Shown piece after piece: positions 25,576 through 33,847 of a stretch of 64,000 nt of DNA. The notes under the pieces were generated by a model, which had not been told where the DNA came from, ran no database searches, and was given only the letters and a program-made list of their open reading frames with translations. The stretch's first letter is position 1; the number at the start of each line of letters is the position of its first letter. The position numbers and the translations under genes were made by a program. The DNA lies in the NCBI GenBank assembly GCA_965227905.1, contig OZ245780.1, forward strand, positions 2,294,001 to 2,358,000, in the 5' to 3' direction. This DNA comes from CBDDHT01 sp965227905. Its GTDB lineage: Bacteria; Pseudomonadota; Alphaproteobacteria; Rhizobiales; Methyloligellaceae.

Positions 25576-26994
25576 TCAGAGAACCTTGCCGGGATTGAGG
25601 ATGCCTTTCGGATCGAACCCCGTTTTGATATGGCGCATGAGTTCGATCTCAAGCGGGCTCTTCATCTCGGATAGCAAGTCGCGCTTCATACGGCCGATCC
25701 CATGCTCGGCACTGATCGAGCCGCCCAGCTCCAGAACGATTTCATGGACCGCTTCAATAACCGCATCCCAGTGCGTCATGAACGTCGCTTTGTCCATGTC
25801 TTTGGGCTGGCTGATATTGTAGTGGATATTGCCGTCGCCGAAATGGCCGAAGGGAACTGGACGGGCGCCATCGATCATTGCGCAGACCCGTGCATTGGCC
25901 CTCTCGATGAACTCCGGGATCCGTGCAACCGGGACGGAGACGTCATGTTTGATACTGCCGCCCTCGGGGCCTTGCAGTTCCGGCAACAGTTCTCTCAGCC
26001 GCCACAGATCACGTGCCTGGCCGATCGACTGGGCGAGCGTCGCGTCCTCAATAAGATCTTCCGAAAAGGCTTCTTCCAGAACGGCTTCGGCAAGCGTTGT
26101 CATCTCGCCGGTATCGCGTTGGCCCGAGAGTTCCATCAGCACATACCATGCGGATTTCGATCCGATCGGATCACGGACATTGTCGCCATGATCGAGAACG
26201 AACTCGATACCGCGCCGGCAGATCGCCTCGAATGTTGTGAGATTGGTTCCGGCTCTATTGCGCACCATGGCGAAGAACGTCGCAACACGATCGAGATCGG
26301 CGACACCGATCATCGCGGTCGCGCGTTCCGCAGGTTTCGGAAACAGTTTCAGAACCGCTGCCGTAACGATGCCGAGCGTGCCTTCGGCGCCGATGAAAAG
26401 GTCCTTCAGATCATAGCCCGTATTGTCCTTCCGTAGTGCCCTCAGACCATCGAGGACGCGCCCGTCCGCCATGACAACTTCAAGCCCGAGAACCAGCTCT
26501 CGCGTATTGCCATAAGCAAGCACGGCGGTGCCACCTGCATTCGTTGAGATATTGCCGCCGACCTGGCAACTGCCTTGAGCTGCGAGACTGAGCGGGAAAA
26601 GCCTGTCATGCGCGTCCGCCTCGTTCTGCGCCTGCTCCAGGATCACGCCGGCTTCGACGGTCATCGTATAGCCGGCGGGGTCGACCTCGCGAACTCGGTT
26701 CATTCGTGCGAGGGAAACCACGATTTCATTGCCTCTTTCGAATGGGACCTGCCCACCGACGAGGCCTGTATTGCCGCCCTGGGGCACAATCGGAGTGCCT
26801 GTTTCATTGGCAAGGCGAAGGATGGCGGCGACTTCGGCTGTCGATCCGGGTTTCAATACGAGCGCAGCACGACCGTGATAACGGTCACGCCACTCGGTCA
26901 GGAACGGAGCCATGTCCGCGTGTTCACGGACCGCGTTTGATTCTCCGACGATATCGACGAACGCGTCTAGTGGTGCCGTAAGGACATCCGACAT
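25576..26994 (-). CDS. FAD-linked oxidase (GlcD / D-2-hydroxyglutarate dehydrogenase-like)
   Basis: 472 residues. The N-terminal PCMH FAD-binding domain shows TGTPIVPQGGNTGLVGGQVP and GNISTNAGGTAVLAYGNTRELVLGLEVV; the C-terminal FAD-oxidase domain ends with FGHFGDGNIHYNIS and EHGIGRMKRDLL, the usual metal/substrate His motifs. Relatives oxidise D-lactate, glycolate or D-2-hydroxyglutarate. The exact substrate is not fixed by the motifs. Start ATG 26994. It leads into a GNAT gene 5 bp away. Confidence 0.92.
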   Translation of the reverse strand: MSDVLTAPLDAFVDIVGESNAVREHADMAPFLTEWRDRYHGRAALVLKPGSTAEVAAILRLANETGTPIVPQGGNTGLVGGQVPFERGNEIVVSLARMNRVREVDPAGYTMTVEAGVILEQAQNEADAHDRLFPLSLAAQGSCQVGGNISTNAGGTAVLAYGNTRELVLGLEVVMADGRVLDGLRALRKDNTGYDLKDLFIGAEGTLGIVTAAVLKLFPKPAERATAMIGVADLDRVATFFAMVRNRAGTNLTTFEAICRRGIEFVLDHGDNVRDPIGSKSAWYVLMELSGQRDTGEMTTLAEAVLEEAFSEDLIEDATLAQSIGQARDLWRLRELLPELQGPEGGSIKHDVSVPVARIPEFIERANARVCAMIDGARPVPFGHFGDGNIHYNISQPKDMDKATFMTHWDAVIEAVHEIVLELGGSISAEHGIGRMKRDLLSEMKSPLEIELMRHIKTGFDPKGILNPGKVL

Positions 26995-27123
26995 GGGTGG
27001 TTTCCCGTGTTGCTAATCACTATCATTCAGGTGCCATAGGCATGACCGGGGGTAAAGGGCTGGTTGGCCGGAAAGGCTTCGCTAACCAGCGCCTACTAGG
27101 CTAGTGATTCGCGAGGTGTTGTA

Positions 27124-27531
27124 ATGCGTAAAATCGTTTGTCTCTTGTTCGCCGCTCTGCTGTTGGCTCCTTTGAGTGTTGTGCCTTCCGCTGCCGTTGA
27201 GCGCTCGCTCGGAAACATGAGCGTACCCATCCAACCAGGTATCGACACGCTCGGCCTAGGTGTTCCAACTGTTCTTCGACCGTCCTTGGGACACCCCAAC
27301 ATTCCTAAAACCCTAGGTCTGGATGCCAATCTGCAAAGGATGCTGCCTCTCGATGATGTGGACCGAACCCTGATCCGTCCCGTGCAGTATAATTGCCGCT
27401 GGGATTGCCATGGTTGCCGGGAAAGCTGTGCAGTCCGTTGGAAGGGCAACTGTGCCGGGCCACATTGCAGACGCGGATTCTCCGACTGCATGAAAGCCTG
27501 TTGGCGGGATGTGTGTCGGTATTGTCGCTAG
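27124..27531 (+). CDS. Small cysteine-rich exported protein
   Basis: 135 residues. A strong signal peptide (MRKIVCLLFAALLLAPLSVV, then VPSAAVE) is followed by a Pro/Leu/Gly-rich linker with no Cys (about 30-85), and then a C-terminal ~45-residue module with ten cysteines in a CxxxCxxCxxxC start. This arrangement suggests a disulfide-bonded or metal-binding knot outside the cytoplasm. The family is unknown to me. It stands alone between the FAD-oxidase and Sua5 genes; the 129 bp before it contain a GCTGGTT/AACCAGC inverted repeat near 27060-27090 that could be part of its promoter or a terminator. Confidence 0.65.
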   Translation: MRKIVCLLFAALLLAPLSVVPSAAVERSLGNMSVPIQPGIDTLGLGVPTVLRPSLGHPNIPKTLGLDANLQRMLPLDDVDRTLIRPVQYNCRWDCHGCRESCAVRWKGNCAGPHCRRGFSDCMKACWRDVCRYCR

Positions 27532-27558
27532 CAGGCTTATGGACTTTCAAGTCAGACG

Positions 27559-28497
27559 CTAAGCTGCGGCACGTCTTAGCCTGTCGTTGATGGCCTCGCC
27601 CAATCCGTCTGACGGAATGGGCATGACCGCAATCCTTTTTGCGCCTCGGCAATCAAGGTCTCTCAGCGCGCTGAAGAGATTTGCGGCGGCCTCCTTGAGA
27701 TCGCCGCTGACGCTGAGATTAATGGCATCAGCACCGGCACCGGTCGCGGGCCCAAATGCAAGCACGGCGTCGCCTGGCTTTGGCTCCATCACATCCAGTA
27801 TGACTTTCGTGCTCGGTGCGTAGTGACTCTTGAGCAGGCCTGGTGAGCGCAACGCATCGTCCGAATTCCGATCCGAGAGTGGCAAGCCGAGCACGGCTTC
27901 GATGTCTTGGCGCGGAACAGCTCCAGGGCGCAGAAGGACGGGGACGTCTGAAGTCACGTCGACAACAGTCGACTCGAGACCCATGGGCGTTGCGCCACCG
28001 TCAATGATCATCAGGTCGGTGTCCGCGAAGTCGGCTGCCACATGTGCCGCAGTTGTCGGACTGACATGGCCGGAACGATTGGCGCTGGGGGCGGCAATCG
28101 GCAGGTCCGAACGTTCCAGTAGTGAGCGGGCAATCGGATGGTTCGGGACGCGCAGGGCAACTGTATCCAGACCGGCACTGATGAGATCGGACAGCGGCGC
28201 GTTCGGTCGCTGCTGCACAATCAATGTCAGAGCGCCGGGCCATAGCGCACGCGCCAGCTCTTTGGCCTGCGTGCTGAATGTTGCGAATTCTTCTCCGGCA
28301 TGAAGATCCCGCACATGCACGATCAGTGGATTGAACCTTGGCCGTCCCTTAGTTTCGAAAATAGCGGCAACCGCGGTTCCGTTGGTCGCATCCGCTCCGA
28401 GGCCATAAACGGTTTCCGTTGGGAACGCGACAAGGTCTCCGCGTGAAATGGCGGCAGCGGCGCGATCGAGATTGTCGTCTGTCGGAGGTATTATCAT
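27559..28497 (-). CDS. L-threonylcarbamoyladenylate synthase (Sua5/YwlC)
   Basis: 312 residues from ATG 28497. This enzyme makes threonylcarbamoyl-AMP for the t6A37 modification of tRNAs. The YrdC domain (about 8-200) shows GDLVAFPTETVYGLGADATN, KGRPRFNPLIVHV, and AAPSANRSGHVSPTTAAHV; a C-terminal Sua5 domain (about 220-310) starts near LKSHYAPSTKVIL. The two-domain length identifies Sua5 over the short TsaC form. A TTG at 28500 immediately precedes the ATG. Confidence 0.94.
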   Translation of the reverse strand: MIIPPTDDNLDRAAAAISRGDLVAFPTETVYGLGADATNGTAVAAIFETKGRPRFNPLIVHVRDLHAGEEFATFSTQAKELARALWPGALTLIVQQRPNAPLSDLISAGLDTVALRVPNHPIARSLLERSDLPIAAPSANRSGHVSPTTAAHVAADFADTDLMIIDGGATPMGLESTVVDVTSDVPVLLRPGAVPRQDIEAVLGLPLSDRNSDDALRSPGLLKSHYAPSTKVILDVMEPKPGDAVLAFGPATGAGADAINLSVSGDLKEAAANLFSALRDLDCRGAKRIAVMPIPSDGLGEAINDRLRRAAA

Positions 28498-28641
28498 CAA
28501 GACTATCGGCGTTCGGCTGTGGCCCTTTGCGGGGCCATATCATTTCGCTTAGAGTGCCGGTAACGCAGCCTCATCTGGTCACGACAGGGGCCCTGCGGTC
28601 AAGTCCGCCACAAAGCGCGGCGCTCTGTTCTGGGAGGTTTC

Positions 28642-30423
28642 ATGTCATATTCCGCCCCCGTCGGCGACATCTCTCATATTCTGAAGAATGTCGCCGGCAT
28701 CAATGAACTCATCGGTCAGGATCTGTATGAGGATCTCGACGAGGACGTTGTGGACGCGATTCTGGAAGAGGCCGGCAAATTTGCCAGTGAGCAATTGGCG
28801 CCGCTTAATCGCCAGGGCGACCTTGAAGGCGCGCGTCTTGAAGACGGCGACGTTCGAATGCCGGCCGGCTGGGACGCCATATACAAACAGTGGATCGAGG
28901 CTGGATGGGGGAGTTTGCCGTGTCCTGCCGACTTTGGCGGCCAGGGACTGCCAATACTGCTTTCGACGGCCGTTGGTGAGATGTGGCAGTCGTCATGCAT
29001 GGCGTTTTCTCTTAATCCGTTGCTCACGCAAGGTGCTGCAGAGGCGCTCTACTATCATGGCTCGGATGAGCTCAAAGCCACTTATCTCGAGAAGATGGTC
29101 TCGGGCGAATGGACAGGAACCATGCAGCTCACAGAGCCTCAGTCCGGTTCCGATCTGCACCTGCTGAAGACTAAGGCTGTTCCCGAACCGGACGGTAGCT
29201 ATCTGCTGTCGGGCACAAAGATATTCATCACCTATGGCGACCACGATCTTGCTGAGAACATCGTGCATATGGTCTTGGCGCGCATCAGCGATGCGCCAGG
29301 GGGCACCCGAGGCATTTCGCTTTTTCTCGTGCCGAAGTTCCTGGTCAACGACGACGGTTCACTCGGAGAGCGGAACGATATTTTTTGTGCCTCGCTCGAG
29401 CACAAGCTTGGCATTCATGCGAGTCCGACCTGCGTCATGCAGATGGGTGACAATGGTGGCGCCAGAGGTTGGCTGGTCGGGGAGGAGAACCGCGGTCTGA
29501 GCGCGATGTTCTTCATGATGAACCGGGCGCGGCTTGGTGTCGGGATACAGGGTGTGGGAATTGCCGAGCGCGCCACGCAGGCTGCGATCGCTTATGCCCA
29601 GGACCGCAAGCAGGGAACGGTCGATAAGGACCCTGTTGCCCCGATGGTCCGGATCGATAGACATCCCGACGTACGCCGCATGCTCATGTCGATGAAGGCC
29701 AAGACGGCCGCTGCCCGCGCCATCTGCTTTGTCACGGCTCGCGAGATCGATCGGTCAGAGAGACTGGCAGAAGGCGAAGAGAAGGAGAAGGCGCTAGGCC
29801 TTGCCGGTCTCCTCACGCCCGTCGCCAAAGCGTTTTCGACCGATCTTGGTGTTGAGGTGGCTTCGGAGGGTATCCAGGTTCATGGCGGCATGGGTTTCAT
29901 TGAGGAAACCGGTGTTGCGCAGCACTATCGAGACGCGCGGATCGCGCCGATTTACGAAGGGACCAATGGCATCCAGGCGATGGATCTCGTCGTTCGGAAG
30001 TTGCCGATGGCGGATGGTGAGATTGTCCGCGCTCAGATCGCCTCTTTGCGCGATGCAGTTGAATCCGTCAGGGAGTCGAACCTTCCAGCCTTCGGAGCAA
30101 CGGCTGAGCGACTGCACGAAGCAGTCGAGGCCTTGTCAGAAGCGACGGAATGGATGCTGGAGACCCTGCCGAGTTCACGCGATCATGCCTATGCCGGTGC
30201 GACGCCCTATCTGCGTCTCTTCGGTCTCGCATCCGGCGGGGCTTATCTCGCGCGCGGTGCTCTCGCGGCAGGTCGCAAGGATGCCGGGACAGCGAATGAG
30301 CAAATCGCAATTGCACGTTTCTTTGCCGAGCACTGCGCAATTGAGGCGTCCGGCCTTGCGCGAACGGTGGTCAGTGGTGCAGATGCAGTGATTGAAGCAA
30401 GTCAGCATGCGCTGCCTGCCTAA
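28642..30423 (+). CDS. Acyl-CoA dehydrogenase, long form with C-terminal domain
   Basis: 593 residues, the length of the extended acyl-CoA dehydrogenases. These flavoproteins insert the first double bond in fatty-acid beta-oxidation. Visible: MQLTEPQSGSDL (FAD/substrate loop), TKIFITYGDHDLAENI, and HGGMGFIEETGVAQHYRDARIAPIYEGTNGIQ, where the C-terminal catalytic-domain signature and Glu are found. The extra N-terminal helical cap and about 120-residue C-terminal extension are typical of this subgroup. GGGAGG precedes the ATG. An enoyl-CoA hydratase follows 14 bp later, so the pair forms a beta-oxidation operon. Confidence 0.94.
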   Translation: MSYSAPVGDISHILKNVAGINELIGQDLYEDLDEDVVDAILEEAGKFASEQLAPLNRQGDLEGARLEDGDVRMPAGWDAIYKQWIEAGWGSLPCPADFGGQGLPILLSTAVGEMWQSSCMAFSLNPLLTQGAAEALYYHGSDELKATYLEKMVSGEWTGTMQLTEPQSGSDLHLLKTKAVPEPDGSYLLSGTKIFITYGDHDLAENIVHMVLARISDAPGGTRGISLFLVPKFLVNDDGSLGERNDIFCASLEHKLGIHASPTCVMQMGDNGGARGWLVGEENRGLSAMFFMMNRARLGVGIQGVGIAERATQAAIAYAQDRKQGTVDKDPVAPMVRIDRHPDVRRMLMSMKAKTAAARAICFVTAREIDRSERLAEGEEKEKALGLAGLLTPVAKAFSTDLGVEVASEGIQVHGGMGFIEETGVAQHYRDARIAPIYEGTNGIQAMDLVVRKLPMADGEIVRAQIASLRDAVESVRESNLPAFGATAERLHEAVEALSEATEWMLETLPSSRDHAYAGATPYLRLFGLASGGAYLARGALAAGRKDAGTANEQIAIARFFAEHCAIEASGLARTVVSGADAVIEASQHALPA

Positions 30424-30437
30424 CGGGATCTTTTTTA

Positions 30438-31226
30438 ATGAGTGACGATATCGTCTGCGGTGTTTCGGAAGGCATCAATACCCTCTGCTTCAATCGACCC
30501 GACAAGAAAAACGCCATCACCAGCAGCATGTACATGGTCTTGGCCGATACACTGCGCAGGGGCGATCAGGATGACAGTGTCGCAGTTCATCTGTTTACCG
30601 GAGCGTCGGGCGTCTTTACTGCTGGAAACGATATCGCCGACTTTCTGACGATGGCGGAAGGCGGCGAGTTCGATCCCAATATACTCGATTTCATGCGAGC
30701 GCTGGTTGGTGCGGAAAAACCTGTGGTCGCAGCCGTCGACGGTCTGGCGGTTGGGATCGGGACCACGATGCTTCTGCATTGCGATCTTGTCTATGCCAGC
30801 CCGAACGCGGACTTTCGCACGCCGTTTCTGGGTCTTGGTGTGCTACCCGAAGCTGCGTCTTCCCTCCTCATTCCTGCGAGGATGGGATATGCGCGCGCCT
30901 TCGAAATGCTATGCCTTGGAATGCCGTTCGATGCGGAGCGGGCTCGAGAAGCCGGCCTTATAAATGCAGTGGTTCCAGCGGACGAACTCGAGGCAAAGGC
31001 ACGCGAAGCAGCACTTGGTCTTGCGGCTAAACCGCCCGAGGCGTTGAAAGTGGCAAGGCGTCTCGTTCGCGGCGATCGATCGGACATCATTACCCGGATG
31101 GACGAGGAAATCGCACTCTTCAAAGATCGACTGCGCTCGCCAGAGGCGAAGGAGGCGTTTGCCGCCTTCATGGAAAAACGCAAACCCGACTTTGCCCGCG
31201 CGCGGGCCGAGGCCGGAGACACGTGA
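30438..31226 (+). CDS. Enoyl-CoA hydratase/isomerase family protein
   Basis: 262 residues of the crotonase fold. Oxyanion-hole segments are FTGASGVFTAGNDIADFL and VDGLAVGIGTTMLLHCDLVYAS. The usual catalytic Glu positions are replaced or shifted in places (LPEAASSLLIPARMG), so hydratase versus isomerase activity is uncertain. It starts 14 bp after the acyl-CoA dehydrogenase and should act on its enoyl-CoA product or a related acyl-CoA. Confidence 0.9.
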   Translation: MSDDIVCGVSEGINTLCFNRPDKKNAITSSMYMVLADTLRRGDQDDSVAVHLFTGASGVFTAGNDIADFLTMAEGGEFDPNILDFMRALVGAEKPVVAAVDGLAVGIGTTMLLHCDLVYASPNADFRTPFLGLGVLPEAASSLLIPARMGYARAFEMLCLGMPFDAERAREAGLINAVVPADELEAKAREAALGLAAKPPEALKVARRLVRGDRSDIITRMDEEIALFKDRLRSPEAKEAFAAFMEKRKPDFARARAEAGDT

Positions 31227-31281
31227 CCGATTTGATTTAAGAGGAAGGTGGCGTGCGCGGTCGGCGGAACGCTGGAAAATT

Positions 31282-32214
31282 ATGACAACACTCTATCTGA
31301 CCCACGAAGATTGTCTTGAGCATGATACGGGCACAGGTCATCCGGAGAGGCCGGATCGACTGCGTGCTGTCTATACGGCGCTGGAGCACGAGATCTTCGA
31401 GGGATTGGTTCGCAAGGATGCGCCATTAGGCGAGATCGCTGCAGTCGCGCGAATTCACCCTAACAAGTACATCGAGGCCATCCAGGAAGCCGTGCCGGAG
31501 GAAGGTCTCGTCCGGATCGATGCGGACACCGTTCTTTCGCCTGGCAGCCTGAAATGCGTGATGCGGGCGGTCGGCGCCGGCATGCATGCCGTCGACCAGG
31601 TGATTGAGGGTAAGACGACCAATGCATTCTGTGCCGTGAGGCCGCCCGGACATCATGCCGAACCACAGCGCGCAATGGGCTTCTGCGTTTTCAACAGTAT
31701 TGCGGTTGCCGGATTGCATGCCCGCGCCAAGCACGGTGCCGAGCGTATCGCTGTCGTGGACTTCGATGTGCATCATGGGAATGGTACGCAGGCCAGTTTC
31801 TGGTCCGACAAGGACTTGTACTATGCGTCTACCCATCAGATGCCGCTCTTCCCCGGAACCGGAGCGTTGAGCGAATCCGGTGTCGGCAACATTTTCAATG
31901 CACCGCTCTCACCAGGTGACAGCGGCGATCAATTCCGCGAAGCGTTTGAAACGCGTATCCTGCCATCGCTTGAGGACTTTTCCCCCGATATAGTCTTGAT
32001 TTCGGCCGGCTTCGATGCCCATCAGCGCGACCCTCTCGCCAATATTGGTCTCGTCGAGGAGGACTTCACCTGGGCAACGCGCAAACTGGCTGAAATCGCA
32101 GACAAAAAATGCGATCGGCGGATCGTCTCAATGTTGGAGGGTGGCTATGACCTTGAGGGATTGGCCAAGTCCGTCGCAGTTCATGTGAACGCCTTGATGG
32201 AAGCAGGCAGTTGA
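31282..32214 (+). CDS. Histone-deacetylase-family amidohydrolase
   Basis: 310 residues from ATG 31282 (MTTLYLTHEDCLEHDTGTGH); earlier in-frame starts run into the enoyl-CoA hydratase gene. The class II HDAC-like fold is seen in GHPERPDRLRAVY, RPPGHHAE (catalytic His pair), DFDVHHGNGT (Zn Asp and His) and GFDAHQRDPLA (second Zn Asp). Bacterial members deacetylate polyamines or small N-acetyl compounds; histones are not implied. xseB follows within 22 bp, as often in rhizobia. Confidence 0.92.
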   Translation: MTTLYLTHEDCLEHDTGTGHPERPDRLRAVYTALEHEIFEGLVRKDAPLGEIAAVARIHPNKYIEAIQEAVPEEGLVRIDADTVLSPGSLKCVMRAVGAGMHAVDQVIEGKTTNAFCAVRPPGHHAEPQRAMGFCVFNSIAVAGLHARAKHGAERIAVVDFDVHHGNGTQASFWSDKDLYYASTHQMPLFPGTGALSESGVGNIFNAPLSPGDSGDQFREAFETRILPSLEDFSPDIVLISAGFDAHQRDPLANIGLVEEDFTWATRKLAEIADKKCDRRIVSMLEGGYDLEGLAKSVAVHVNALMEAGS

Positions 32215-32236
32215 GGGATTTGAAGCAGAGGCAGGG

Positions 32237-32494
32237 ATGGCAGAGAAAAAAGATAATAAAGATATCAAAGGCCTGAGCTTCGAAGTGGCGCTCAAGGAAC
32301 TTGAAGAGATCGTTGGAAAGCTCGAACGCGGCGATGTGGAGCTCGAAGAGTCGATCTCCAATTACGAGCGCGGCGAAGCATTGCGGGCCCATTGCGATTC
32401 CCTGCTGAAGAAGGCCGAGGCCAAGGTGGAAAAAATCACGTTGGATTCCGACGGGACGCCGGCGGGAACGGAGCCACTTGATGTCGGCAAGTGA
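32237..32494 (+). CDS. xseB: Exodeoxyribonuclease VII small subunit
   Basis: 85 residues, the normal size. XseB binds the large subunit XseA (not in the window) to form the single-strand exonuclease VII. The core LSFEVALKELEEIVGKLERGDVELEESISNYERGEAL is diagnostic. It starts 22 bp after the HDAC-like gene and its 3' end overlaps the next gene by 14 bp. In many rhizobia dxs follows directly; here a CoA-transferase gene intervenes. Confidence 0.95.
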   Translation: MAEKKDNKDIKGLSFEVALKELEEIVGKLERGDVELEESISNYERGEALRAHCDSLLKKAEAKVEKITLDSDGTPAGTEPLDVGK

Positions 32495-33692
32495 GACGCA
32501 ACTGCCGCTCTCCGATATTCGTGTACTCGATCTTGCAACCTTCATTGCCGCACCTTTTGCGGCGACGACGCTTGCCGAGTTCGGCGCGGAAGTCATAAAG
32601 ATCGAGCAACCTGCAGGTGGCGACCCCTGGCGTCGCTACGGCACGCCGAAGGATGGAGGCGACTCGCTCGCCTGGAAGAGTGAGGCGCGCAACAAGGCGT
32701 CGATGACGCTCAATCTGCGTGAGAAGGAGGGTGTTGAGATTCTCAAACGTCTTGCGTCAAAGGCGGATGTTATCTGTGAGAATTTCAGGCCTGGAACGCT
32801 TGAGCGCTGGGGCCTTGGCTGGGATGTTCTTCAAGAGGTCAATCCGCGATTGATCCTGCTTCGTGTTTCCGGATTTGGCCAGGACGGGCCTTATCGCGAG
32901 CGACCCGGTTTCGCCCGTATCGCGCACGCCTTCGCCGGGCTCGTACATCTTGCCGGCATGCCCGGTGGACCACCCGTGACACCAGGGTCCACGTCGCTGG
33001 CGGACTATATCACCGGCCTTTACAGCACTGTTGGAGTGCTGGTTGCACTAAAGGCACGTGAGACGACGGGGAAGGGGCAAGTCGTTGATGTGAGCCTCTT
33101 CGAATCGATTTTTCGCGTGCTCGACGAGCTTGCGCCCGCCTATGCGGAGGCCGGTATCGTGCGAGGCCGGGAAGGGACGCGAACACTCAATGCTTGTCCC
33201 CACGGGCATTATGAGACGCGCGACAAGAAATGGATCGCCATTGCCTGCACGTCGGATCGCATGTTCGAGAGATTTGCGAATATGGTCGGCAGACCGGAAC
33301 TGGCAGAAGCAGATGCTTTTGGCGAAGTGGGGCGACGTCTCTCACGTTATGATGAAATCGATGGCATCGTGAGTGCCTATATTGCTAGCCAGGACCGCGA
33401 TGCATTTTTGGCGCAATGCCTTGAGTTCGAAGTTCCCGCGGCGCCTGTCAATTCGATTGAAGAGATCTTCGAAGATCCTCATGTGAAGGCTCGCAAGACG
33501 ATGGTGGATGTGCCCGATTGGTCCGGCAATCCGGTTACGATGCCCAATGTCGTTCCGCGTTTGTCCGATACGCCGGGACGCATTGAGACGACGGGGCCGC
33601 TGCTCGGTGAGGCGACGGAGCGAATATTGACCACCCTTGGCGGCCTTGATCCGGCCGATTTGCAACGTTTGCGCGAGTCGGGTGTGATCTGA
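32481..33692 (+). CDS. CaiB/BaiF (family III) CoA-transferase
   Basis: 403 residues from ATG 32481, overlapping the xseB 3' end by 14 bp. Family III transferases move CoA between organic acids. The N-terminal VLDLATFIAAPFAATTLAEFGAEVIKIE and RNKASMTLNLREKEGVEILKRLA are diagnostic; an aspartate near LADYITGLYS is in the position of the catalytic Asp. The partner acids cannot be read. It sits between xseB and dxs and is probably translationally coupled to xseB. The 3' gap before dxs (155 bp) likely carries a dxs promoter. Confidence 0.92.
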   Translation: MSASETQLPLSDIRVLDLATFIAAPFAATTLAEFGAEVIKIEQPAGGDPWRRYGTPKDGGDSLAWKSEARNKASMTLNLREKEGVEILKRLASKADVICENFRPGTLERWGLGWDVLQEVNPRLILLRVSGFGQDGPYRERPGFARIAHAFAGLVHLAGMPGGPPVTPGSTSLADYITGLYSTVGVLVALKARETTGKGQVVDVSLFESIFRVLDELAPAYAEAGIVRGREGTRTLNACPHGHYETRDKKWIAIACTSDRMFERFANMVGRPELAEADAFGEVGRRLSRYDEIDGIVSAYIASQDRDAFLAQCLEFEVPAAPVNSIEEIFEDPHVKARKTMVDVPDWSGNPVTMPNVVPRLSDTPGRIETTGPLLGEATERILTTLGGLDPADLQRLRESGVI

Positions 33693-33791
33693 GAAACAGC
33701 ATCACCACGTATGCGTCCAGACGTTGTCTTTTACGCGTGAGCAAACCATCTATAGTGGTGCGACAGAGACAGTGTGTGAATTCAATCGGTT

Positions 33792-33813
33792 GAACTCGAT
33801 CGTTTATGAGTTC
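33792..33813. promoter_or_regulatory. Short inverted repeat upstream of dxs
   Basis: A perfect GAACTC-N10-GAGTTC pair centred 45 bp before the dxs GTG, in the only gap of note within the xseB-tlyA cluster. It could be an operator or a weak hairpin in the dxs leader. I cannot match it to a known regulator. Confidence 0.25.
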
Positions 33814-33847
33814 GTGACCGTGAATCAAGCACACAGGAAGGATTGAC

